Below, piece after piece: positions 14,867-22,172 of a stretch of DNA of 64,000 nt. Below the pieces are notes generated by a model that did not search any database, was not told the origin of the DNA, and saw nothing but the letters and a program-made list of their open reading frames with translations. Numbering within the stretch: position 1 is the first letter of the stretch; every line of letters starts with the position of its first letter. The stretch comes from Streptomyces sp. CB01635. Lineage in GTDB: Bacteria > Actinomycetota > Actinomycetes > Streptomycetales > Streptomycetaceae. The translations under genes were made by a program, and so were the position numbers. The stretch lies in NCBI RefSeq assembly GCF_002803065.1, contig NZ_NNBL01000003.1, forward strand, positions 765,461-829,460, in the 5' to 3' direction.

Positions 14867-16796
14867 CTACGCCGCATGCTCCGGTGTACGGACGAGCCGG
14901 TCGCCGGACACTCGGGACCACCACACGCCCTCCCCGCGCGTCAGACCCGGCAGAGCGAGCTCGGCCTCCCGCACCTTGCGGGCCGGGAGCGTGCCCGTGA
15001 CCACCCAGGACGTGGTGCCGCCCGTCGTGTTGCCGAACTCGGCCTCCGCTGTGGAGAGCCGGGCCGTCACGGCGGCGAGCGCGTCCAGCGGGATCTCCGC
15101 CTCGAACGCGTGCACAGGCTCGTGCACCGTCGTCCCGGCCCGCTCCAGCGCGCGCCGCAGTACGAGCCGCGTCAGCCCCCGGAAGTCCCCGGCGACAGTG
15201 ATCGGTGACCAGAACCCGGAGCGGACGAGCGTGACCCGGCAGTCCGTCACGGACCAACCGCGAGGCCCCTCGCCCAGCGTCGTGTGGACCGTGTCCTCGA
15301 TGGCCTGGTGGAAGGCGCGGGGCAGCGCGCCCAGCTCCGTCTCGTACGCGAAGACCCGTCCGGAACCCCGGGGTCCCGGCTCCACGCGCAGCCCGACGGT
15401 CGCGCAGAATCCCGTCTCGCGGTTGTTCGTGATGTCCTCGTACGCCTCGACGGTGCCTGCGGGGCGCTCGAGGCAGCGGATGCGGCTCGGCTCGAAGACG
15501 GCCTCGATGCCGTAGTCCTGGACGAGGGTCGCGGCCAGGACCTCCTTCTGCACCTCGCCGTAGAGCAGCAGGGCCGTGCTCCCGTCGGGCGCGGCCTCCG
15601 CGTGGATGAGCGGATCCTGCCCCGCGATGTCGAGGAGCGCGGTGCGAAGCGCCGCCGAGCGGCCGGGCCGCACGGCGCGTACGAGGGTCTCCAGTGTGGG
15701 CGGTGCGAAGCCGGGCGCCTGGTCGAGGCCGTCGCGTGGGCCGAGCCGGTCGCCGACCCGGACGTCCGGCACGCCCCGCAGTTCACCGATGTTCCCGGCC
15801 GTGAGCGTGTGGGTCGTTCGCCCCACCACGTCGAGGCCGGTGGCGCGTCCGGGTACCTCGGTGACAGAGCCGTCGGACGCATCCCGGAGAAACGTCACAC
15901 GTTGACGCTCTGCCACCTCGCCCTCGTACAGGCGGAGATAGGCCAACCGCTCGCCGACCGGGCCGCGTCGGACGGCGAAGACGGTGCCGCGCGGTGCGGC
16001 GCGGTGCGGCGCCGGGGGTCCGTGCGGCGGGACGGGAAGGGATCAACCGTGGGATTTCCTCGATGAGTTGGGCGACGCCCTGGCCGCCGAGGGCCGAGCC
16101 GAACAGGACGGGGTGCACGGAGCCGTCCGCGGTGCGTGCCGCGAGGACCCGGCGCAGTTCGGCGGCGGTCGGTTCGGGGCCGTCGACCAGACCTGCGAGC
16201 ACCGAGTCGTCGACCTCGGCGAGCGCTTCCGCGACAGTGGCCCGTACAGCCGGGTCGTCGAGGCTTCGCGGGACCGTCCGGGCCTGCCGGCCGCCCGCGT
16301 CGTGGACCTTCGTGAGCGGGACGACGTGCGGGGTCAGACGGCGGCTGACCTCGTCGAGCAGCGCGTCGTCCCGCGCGCCCGCCCGGTCGATCTTGTTGAC
16401 GAAGACGAGGGTGGGCAGCCGCAGTCGGCGCAGGGTCTTGAGGAGGACCCGCGTCTGGGCCTGGACGCCCTCCACAGCGGACAGCAGGAGCACTGCGCCG
16501 TCGAGGACTTCGAGGGCGCGTTCGACCTCGGCGATGAAGTCGGAGTGCCCAGGGGTGTCGATCAGGTTGATCTGGACGTCGCCGACGGTGAACGCGGCGA
16601 CGGCCGAGCGGATCGTGATGCCGCGCTGCCGCTCGATCTCGCCGGTGTCGGTGCGGGTGTCGCCCGCGTCGACGCTGCCGAGGCGGGTGATCGCGCCGGT
16701 GTCGAAGAGGAGGCGCTCGGTGAGGCTGGTCTTACCGGCGTCGACGTGGGCGAGAATGCCGATGTTCAGGGTGTGCCGCGTGGGCTGGGAAGGCAT
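14867..16796 (-). pseudogene. TetM/OtrA-like ribosomal-protection GTPase, frameshifted
   Basis: EF-G-like translational GTPase of the tetracycline ribosomal-protection group, split into two frames. The N-terminal part (from ATG 16796) has G1 AHVDAGKTS, DTPGHSDF, NKID and a complete G domain closest in pattern to Streptomyces OtrA. The C-terminal part (ending 14867) has domains III-V (GEVQKEVLAATL, VTLVRSGFWSP). The frames are joined by an exact 10-bp tandem duplication at 15991-16010. Removing one copy restores a single frame of about 640 aa. It is thus a recent frameshift, a slippage site or a sequencing error. Function if intact: displacing tetracycline-like drugs from the ribosome. Confidence 0.85.
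15991..16010. repeat. 10-bp tandem duplication causing the frameshift
   Basis: GCGGTGCGGC occurs twice in tandem (15991-16000, 16001-16010), inside the GTPase gene. Ten is not a multiple of three, so the second copy shifts the frame; with one copy the reading runs GAAPRGTVFAV without a break. Confidence 0.9.
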
Positions 16797-16851
16797 GGAA
16801 GGTCGAGTCCTCGAAAGAGTTCGTCCGGTCAGGGCGCTGAACTGCTTCGAA

Positions 16852-16866
16852 GGAATGACGCATTCC
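16852..16866. promoter_or_regulatory. palindrome in the leader of the GTPase gene
   Basis: GGAATG-ACG-CATTCC, 56 bp upstream of the GTPase ATG. It could be an operator or part of a leader structure. No regulator gene is adjacent. Confidence 0.35.
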
Positions 16867-16984
16867 GTGCTCCAGGGCTGTCGGGGGCGTGGCCCGACCA
16901 TGATGCGGGGCTACCGGCAGGCCCGCGCAACTCATTTTCCGTTGCCCGGCGCTCGCCGTGCCCCGCCGGCTCTCGCGGGTGGGG

Positions 16985-17455
16985 TCAGCCGGCGAAGTGC
17001 CGCACGTACCGCCTCTGCCAGGGCGTCTCCACAGCTTGCGCGTCGTAGTTCCGGCGCACGAACTCCACTGCGCGCTCGGCCGGTACGCCGTCCAGGACTG
17101 CCAGGCAGGCCAGTGCCGTCCCGGTCCGCCCGCGGCCACCGCCGCACGCGAACTCGACCCGCTCCCCGGCGGCCCGCTCCCACGCGTCCGCGAACACCTT
17201 CCGGGCCTCATCGCGGCTGCTCGGCAGCCAGAAGTCGGGCCACCGCAGCCACCGCGACTCCCACGGGACGCCGGGCGGCCGACGGCCGAGGAGATGTACC
17301 GCGTACGAGGGCGACGGGCCCGGCGGGAGCGGGCGGCGCAGACCGCGCCCGCGAACCATCCGTCCGGACGGCAGGAGGAGGACGCCGGGGGCGCCTGCCT
17401 CCCACGGGACCCCGGCGCCCGACTCGGACGGGGGCCCGGAATCGGATTCGCTCAT
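16985..17455 (-). CDS. small protein-tyrosine-phosphatase-like protein
   Basis: 156 aa. The phosphatase P-loop CX5R is Cys104-GGGRG-Arg110 followed by TG (FACGGGRGRTGTALACLA), as in dual-specificity-like phosphatases. The histidine that usually precedes the Cys is Ala here. A tryptophan- and proline-rich N-terminal half (RWLRWPDFWLPSS) may contain the general-acid Asp74. The start is uncertain; the called ATG gives a Ser/Gly-rich N-terminus. It precedes the GTPase gene on the same strand by 188 nt, so it is not obviously an operon. The substrate is unknown. Confidence 0.75.
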   Translation of the reverse strand: MSESDSGPPSESGAGVPWEAGAPGVLLLPSGRMVRGRGLRRPLPPGPSPSYAVHLLGRRPPGVPWESRWLRWPDFWLPSSRDEARKVFADAWERAAGERVEFACGGGRGRTGTALACLAVLDGVPAERAVEFVRRNYDAQAVETPWQRRYVRHFAG

Positions 17456-17566
17456 CTGCGTTCCATTCCCTGTGTGAACAGTTCGTTCGACGGACGGGTG
17501 ACCACGGCTCAGCGGAAGCGAGAGTATCTACGAGAATCCCCGAATCCCGAACCACGGAGGCAGTAC

Positions 17567-18604
17567 GTGGAGTTGACGCTCACAGGACGTCGCGCACTCG
17601 TGCCGCTGCTCGCGACCGTACTCGTCGTGCTGCTCGCCGGGACCTGGCTCCTGTCGGGCGCCCTCGTCGAGGCCGCCGGTCCCCTGACGGTCGCCACAGG
17701 GCGCACCGCGGTGTGCTGCGTCGTCCTCACCGCCTTCGCCGCCGCCCGATCCTCGGGGCGCGTGCGGATGCGCCGAGTCATCCAACGCCCCTGGCTGGTC
17801 TGCCTGTTGGCCCTGCTCGGCTTCGCCGAATACGCCGCGGGCACCCTCCTCGCCATCCCGCGCGTAGGTACCTCCCTCACGAATCTCGTCGTCGCCCTCA
17901 TGCCGTGTGCGGGAGTGGCCATCGGCGCGCTCTGGTTCGGCGAGCGCGCGAGCGGACGCTCCGTGGCCGGCGCCCTCCTCGCGACAGCGGCGGCCGGCGC
18001 ATACGCGGCACTCGGCGGCCAGGGCACCCTCGACGCACCGGGCCTGCTCCTGGCGCTCGCCGGGATGCTCGGGTTCGCGGGGTACGGGTTCCTCTACCGG
18101 CGTACCCTCGCCGGTCTGCCGCCCCTTGCCGTACTGCCGGTGCTCCTCGCAGCCGCCACCATGATGCTGCTGCCCCTCACCCTGCCGGGGCTCCTCGCGC
18201 ATCCGCCGTCGCCGGCGCAGTGGGCGGGGATCGCGCTCCTCGGGGGTGCCGTGTACGCCCCCGCCTATCTGGTGCAGCACCGGCTGATCCTGCTCAAGGG
18301 GCCCGTGTTCACCGCCGCCGTCCAGCTCGCGGTGCCGTTCACGGTGCGGATCGGTGACTGGGTCCTGGGCACGGCGTCCGCTCCGGGAGCCACCGAGGCC
18401 GCGCTGCTCGCCGCCGCCTGCGCGGGCATCGCCCTCGTCACCCTGGAGCGGCGACGGCCCGGGAGCGGTGTGAGCGCTCCCGGGCCGTCAGTGACTCCCG
18501 ATTCCGTTGGATCTGCCGACTCTTGTGGGGCGGCGTTGCCTGCTACGTTGCCCGGCTGCTCTTCATCGACAAGCTCGCGCACAAGATCCCGAGCACGAGG
18601 ATGA
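17567..18604 (+). CDS. EamA/DMT superfamily transporter
   Basis: 345 aa as the frame stands, with ten predicted membrane helices in two EamA repeats (about 8-140 and 150-295). It is probably a metabolite exporter. GTG 17567 has GGAGG 6 nt upstream. The membrane domain ends at about residue 295 (ALVTLERRRPG). The frame then runs through a perfect 15-bp hairpin and on for about 45 low-complexity residues, overlapping the convergent SPW gene by 62 bp. A TGA in the hairpin loop (18471-18473) is one base out of frame, so the natural stop may have been lost. Confidence 0.8.
   Translation: MELTLTGRRALVPLLATVLVVLLAGTWLLSGALVEAAGPLTVATGRTAVCCVVLTAFAAARSSGRVRMRRVIQRPWLVCLLALLGFAEYAAGTLLAIPRVGTSLTNLVVALMPCAGVAIGALWFGERASGRSVAGALLATAAAGAYAALGGQGTLDAPGLLLALAGMLGFAGYGFLYRRTLAGLPPLAVLPVLLAAATMMLLPLTLPGLLAHPPSPAQWAGIALLGGAVYAPAYLVQHRLILLKGPVFTAAVQLAVPFTVRIGDWVLGTASAPGATEAALLAAACAGIALVTLERRRPGSGVSAPGPSVTPDSVGSADSCGAALPATLPGCSSSTSSRTRSRARG
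18453..18489. terminator. strong hairpin, probable bidirectional terminator
   Basis: Perfect 15-bp stem (18453-18467 with 18475-18489; GACGGCCCGGGAGCG and complement) and a 7-nt loop. It lies inside the 3' end of the EamA reading frame and 54 bp beyond the stop of the SPW gene. Confidence 0.8.
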
Positions 18605-18980
18605 GACCACCGATGATCACGTTGTTGAGGATGACTCCCAGGTCGGGGCTGGAGCCCACGACCCACGGCGCGATGATCATCCAGGCGCCCATGGCGCACA
18701 TGGCCCAGCTGAGGCCGTACATCCGGGTCGGGGTGACGGCGAACCCGACGGCCAGGACTCCGATCGCGATGCCCATGATCAGGTTATGGGTCGCGAGCTG
18801 GGGCTGGTTGGCACTGTAGTGGACCACCCAGGGAGAGATGGCGCAGTAGAGACCGATCAGGAAGACCGGTGCGTCCATGAGCGCCACATCGCGGCCACCG
18901 AGTACGCGCGCGTACCGGTCCCGCATTTCCGAGACATCAGGGTGACTTGAGAGGTCAGGCCTGTGGTGAACGTCGGCCAT
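18543..18980 (-). CDS. SPW-repeat membrane protein
   Basis: 145 aa. Two SPW repeats (PF03779) are visible: AISPWVVHYS (about 47-56) and IIAPWVVGSS (about 100-109). Each is followed by a pair of membrane helices, four in total. The soluble N-terminus of about 30 aa is acidic. The family is of unknown function and common in actinobacteria, often stress-induced. Start ATG 18980. It is convergent with, and overlapped by, the tail of the EamA frame. Confidence 0.88.
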   Translation of the reverse strand: MADVHHRPDLSSHPDVSEMRDRYARVLGGRDVALMDAPVFLIGLYCAISPWVVHYSANQPQLATHNLIMGIAIGVLAVGFAVTPTRMYGLSWAMCAMGAWMIIAPWVVGSSPDLGVILNNVIIGGLILVLGILCASLSMKSSRAT

Positions 18981-19058
18981 GAGAATCGACTCCTTAGGGT
19001 TTCGAAGTCTGACCGCGTAGCGCGGCGGGCTGCCACGCACTCTTCATTCTGCGCTTAT

Positions 19059-20240
19059 TCATTCCTTATGTGTACTCGGGGCGAGAATAAGGTGCCTATT
19101 GGGACGAATCGCCGCCGCGGCGAGGTCCGGGATCTCCGCTACGGTCACGCCCGCGCCCTCCAGGATTCCGATGCCGTCGGCGTCCGCCACGAAGGTGTCG
19201 GGCTCGCGCCAGGCCGTCACCACGCGTCGCGCGCCCGCGTCGAGGATGAGCCGGGCGCAGGTCTTGGGCCGCGACGCGCGCCGGGCGCACGGCTCGAGGC
19301 TGCTGTAGACAGTGGCGGTCCCCAGCCGGGGGTCCGCCGGGTCGATCTTGGCGAGCGCCGCCTCCTCGGCGTGCACGACCGGGTCACCCCCCTCGCGTGA
19401 GTGCCCGCGCGCCAGCTCCGTGCCGTCACTCGCGACGATCACCGCGCCGACGCTGAACGCCGTTTCCGAGGGCGGGCAGTCGGCGGCGAGGGCGCAGGCG
19501 AGGGCGAGCCAGTGCCGGTCGGCAGCGGTGGGGGAGTCATCGGTGCCGGGCGCGCAGGGCGCGTAGCGCATCAGGACCACGTCGCCGACCGGGCGGGTCT
19601 CCAGGAGCCGCATCCGGTGCCGGCTGCCGCCGGGGTACGGGCCGGGGCCGAAGAGCCGGGGGGCGTCCGGTTCGCCCACGACGAGCGGGGCCACCGCCAG
19701 CTGCACCTCGTCGGCCAGACCGCTCTGGAGCAGCTGGGTGTGGATCCGGGCGCCCCCCTCCACCATCAGGCGCCGCACACCGTGCGCCGAGGCCAGGTCG
19801 TCGAGCAGTCTCGCCCAGTCGACGGTCTCTCCGAGGGCGATCACCTCGGCGAGCGCGCCGAGCCGCTCCCGCGCCAGGAGCGCCCCGGCGTCGGTGGTGT
19901 ACACGACCTTGTCGCCGCCCGTCGTCCAGAACGGGTCTCCCGCGTCCAGTTCGCCCGACGCGGTCACCGCCACCTTCAGCGGATACGCGGGCATCCCGGC
20001 GGCCACCCGGTCGGCACGCCGCTGCGCCGACCTGACCAGGAGCCGCGGCCGGTCGGCCCGCAGAGTGCCCGCCCCCACGAGGATCGCGTCGCACGACGCG
20101 CGCACTGCGTCGACCCGGTCGAAGTCCTCGGCGCTCGACAGGAGCAGGCGCTCGGGCCCCGCGTCGTCCAGGCAGCCGTCGAGCGAGGCGGCGGCGGACA
20201 GCAGGACGTACGGACGGGACGGGCGGGACGGCTGGGACAT
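19059..20240 (-). CDS. RibD-type reductase fused to a cytidine-deaminase domain in reversed order
   Basis: 393 aa bifunctional candidate. The N-terminal half (about 10-228) is a RibD_C/dihydrofolate-reductase-like domain (YVLLSAAASLDGCLDD, AILVGAGTLRADRPRLLVR, LMVEGGARIHTQLL). The C-terminal half (about 238-370) is a zinc deaminase with His290-Ala-Glu292 and Cys318/Cys328 (SLEPCARRASRPKTC). In RibD/RibG the deaminase comes first, so the order here is inverted. The cysteines are 9 residues apart rather than the 8 typical of RibD. It may act in riboflavin or deazaflavin-type pyrimidine chemistry, or on another nucleotide. No riboflavin genes are adjacent. Confidence 0.82.
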   Translation of the reverse strand: MSQPSRPSRPYVLLSAAASLDGCLDDAGPERLLLSSAEDFDRVDAVRASCDAILVGAGTLRADRPRLLVRSAQRRADRVAAGMPAYPLKVAVTASGELDAGDPFWTTGGDKVVYTTDAGALLARERLGALAEVIALGETVDWARLLDDLASAHGVRRLMVEGGARIHTQLLQSGLADEVQLAVAPLVVGEPDAPRLFGPGPYPGGSRHRMRLLETRPVGDVVLMRYAPCAPGTDDSPTAADRHWLALACALAADCPPSETAFSVGAVIVASDGTELARGHSREGGDPVVHAEEAALAKIDPADPRLGTATVYSSLEPCARRASRPKTCARLILDAGARRVVTAWREPDTFVADADGIGILEGAGVTVAEIPDLAAAAIRPNRHLILAPSTHKE

Positions 20241-20399
20241 GGCGGCTCCGGGTCCGGGTGGCGAGAGCTGTGCTGCTTCAACCTTCGAACACTATCCGGG
20301 ACCTCCCGCGGCCGAGACGGTCGTCATCGCGGCCGCATCGACCGTGGCAGCGTCTTACATTCCTTGACCAGCATATAACCGATGAGGCATATTGAGGTC

Positions 20400-20738
20400 A
20401 TGCCCGCACCCGCCGTCTGGACCGCGCTCGCCGACCCGCACCGCCGCGCCATCGTCGCGCTGCTGCTCGAGCGTCCGCGGCCCGTCGGTGAGATCGTCGA
20501 GGCGTGCGGCCTGAGCCAGCCGAGCACCTCGAAGCACCTGCGGGTACTGCGCGAGGCGGGCCTGGTCGACGTCGAGCAGGAAGCCCAGCGACGCGTCTAC
20601 CGGCTCCGGCCGGGACCGGTCGCCGAGCTCGACGCCTGGCTCGAGCCCTACCGGCGCCTGTGGAACGACCGCCTCGACGCACTCGGGCGCCGTCTCGACG
20701 CCCACGCCCCCGAGGACGACGAACCAGCGAAGGACTGA
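20400..20738 (+). CDS. ArsR family regulator
   Basis: 112 aa winged-helix protein of the ArsR/SmtB fold (VWTALADPHRRAIVALLLERPRPVGEIVEACGLSQPSTSKHLRVLREAGLV). No metal-binding Cys/His motif is present in alpha-3 or alpha-5, so it belongs to the non-metal group that pairs with SRPBCC (AHSA1) proteins. ATG 20400 is preceded by GAGG; an ATG at 20382 lacks a site. It is 5 nt upstream of the SRPBCC gene, clearly an operon. A GCATAT direct repeat (20371-20376 and 20387-20392) near the start may be its operator. Confidence 0.9.
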   Translation: MPAPAVWTALADPHRRAIVALLLERPRPVGEIVEACGLSQPSTSKHLRVLREAGLVDVEQEAQRRVYRLRPGPVAELDAWLEPYRRLWNDRLDALGRRLDAHAPEDDEPAKD

Positions 20739-20743
20739 AGGCC

Positions 20744-21286
20744 ATGACCACCCCGCACCCCGGCCCCACCGGCAGCTACGCCCCGTTCGACGACGGCCGC
20801 CCCGCCATCCGCTTCACCCGCACGTACGACCACGCGATCGAGCGGGTCTGGCGATACGTCACCGATCCCGCCGAGCTCGCACATTGGTTCCCTTCCCAGG
20901 TCGAGATCGAGCTGCGCGCAGGCGGCGTGATCCGTTTCCACGGCGACCCGAACATGCCGGAGTCGACCGGCCGCGTCCTCGCCGTGGACGCCCCGCGCCA
21001 CCTCTCCTTCAGCTGGGGCGGCGACGAACTCCGCTTCGACCTGGAGGCGCTCGACGCCGGCCGCACCCGCTTCACGCTGACCAATGTCCTGGAGGCCGCC
21101 GACACCGCGGCCCGCAACGCCGCGGGCTGGGAGGTCTGCCTCACCGCCCTGGACGCGGCCGACCGCGGCGAGAGCTTCGACGGCCCGCACGCGGGGACGC
21201 TCGCCCCGTGGAAGATCCACTACGACGCCTACGTCGAGGCCGGACTGCCTTCGGGGGCGCCGGTCCCGGGCATGGACGAGGCGTAA
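20744..21286 (+). CDS. SRPBCC (AHSA1-type) domain protein
   Basis: 180 aa helix-grip protein of the START/AHSA1 type: FTRTYDHAIERVWRYVTDPAELAHWFPSQ, LRAGGVIRFHGDP, HLSFSWGGDELRFDLE, and the C-terminal helix GWEVCLTALDAAD. Such proteins bind hydrophobic ligands in the central cavity. It is co-transcribed with the ArsR regulator directly upstream. The pair is a widespread cassette of unknown physiological role. AAGG precedes the ATG. Confidence 0.9.
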   Translation: MTTPHPGPTGSYAPFDDGRPAIRFTRTYDHAIERVWRYVTDPAELAHWFPSQVEIELRAGGVIRFHGDPNMPESTGRVLAVDAPRHLSFSWGGDELRFDLEALDAGRTRFTLTNVLEAADTAARNAAGWEVCLTALDAADRGESFDGPHAGTLAPWKIHYDAYVEAGLPSGAPVPGMDEA

Positions 21287-21308
21287 CCCTGTCCCTTACG
21301 GAGAGCTG

Positions 21309-21938
21309 TCAGCCGTCCGGTGCCGCGGCCCGCGGTGGCCACACCCCTGGCATCAGCACGCCCGACGCGTAGGCGCGCGCGACCAGTTCCGTACGGTTCG
21401 TCGCGCCCCACCGGCGGGTCAGGCGCCGCAGGTGGTAGTTGACGCCGTCCGTGGTCAGGCCCGTTTCGCGGGCCGCCTGTGCCGTGGTCGCGCCGGCGGC
21501 GAGCAGCGCCAGGATGCGTGACTCGGCCGCGCCGGCCGTCGCCCGCGGCCGGTCGGGCAACGCGGCCGGGCGTTCGCCGACGACCCGCAGCATGACGAGC
21601 AGATCCGGCGTCCGCTCGACGGTGTCGCTGACCGGATCCACCGTCAGCTCGCCCTCCCGCAGCGCCCCGTCCGGCGTCTCCCAGGTGACCGAGACCTGGT
21701 AGCGGGAGCGCCGCCGCAGTCGCAGCGCCTCGGCGATCCGGTGGAGCTGCGACTCGTCCCGCGGGCGGAACAGGTGCAGGATGTCCCGGCCCTTCAGGCG
21801 GCCGGGAGTGGTGTCGCACTCCGCGGCCATCGCCGCGTTCGCCAGCATGATCGTCCCGCGGGGTTCGCACACCGCGACGGGCATCGGGATCCGGTCGAAG
21901 AGCAGCATCGCGCGATTGCGCCACAGCACGCCGTCCAT
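21309..21938 (-). CDS. PAS domain / LuxR-type HTH regulator
   Basis: 209 aa. An N-terminal PAS fold (about 10-110: LLFDRIPMPVAVCEPRGTIMLANAAMA, GRDILHLFRPRDE) is followed by a C-terminal LuxR helix-turn-helix (about 145-200: ESRILALLAAGATTAQAARETGLTTDGVNYHLRRLTRRWGATNRTELVARAYASG). There is no phosphoacceptor domain, so it probably senses a small ligand or redox state directly. GGAAAGGGG lies 6 nt before the ATG at 21938. It is divergent from the CYP102 gene across a repeat-rich spacer, and is the likely regulator of that gene. Confidence 0.88.
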   Translation of the reverse strand: MDGVLWRNRAMLLFDRIPMPVAVCEPRGTIMLANAAMAAECDTTPGRLKGRDILHLFRPRDESQLHRIAEALRLRRRSRYQVSVTWETPDGALREGELTVDPVSDTVERTPDLLVMLRVVGERPAALPDRPRATAGAAESRILALLAAGATTAQAARETGLTTDGVNYHLRRLTRRWGATNRTELVARAYASGVLMPGVWPPRAAAPDG

Positions 21939-21954
21939 CGCGTACCCCTTTCCC

Positions 21955-22030
21955 ATGTCACGTCCGGTGCCGTGACCGTCACCGTCCGGACCCATGTCCG
22001 GTCCGGCGCCGTGCCGCGTCCGGACCCATG
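21955..22030. repeat. degenerate tandem repeat in the LuxR/CYP102 spacer
   Basis: Two units of about 34-39 bp, each beginning CATGTC and ending GTCCGGACC. The segment GTCCGGACCCATG is exact at 21984-21996 and 22018-22030, 34 bp apart. GTCCGGAC is itself palindromic, so these may be two binding sites on the same face of the helix. Confidence 0.6.
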
Positions 22031-22172
22031 GCACGTCCGCCCCACGAGCGCAAGCACGGATCGCCGCAGGCCACTACACAATCATGCAGTGCGGAGGCCC
22101 GGCCCGGTGGGGCCGCGGGACCAAGCTGGACAGGCACCGAACTCCGTACCGCGAAAGGCAGTTGCCGCCCCC

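Noticed and set aside
15994..18357. 787-aa plus-strand open frame across the GTPase, phosphatase and EamA region
   Set aside because: Low-complexity Arg/Ser/Pro translation; crosses three genes supported by clear motifs.
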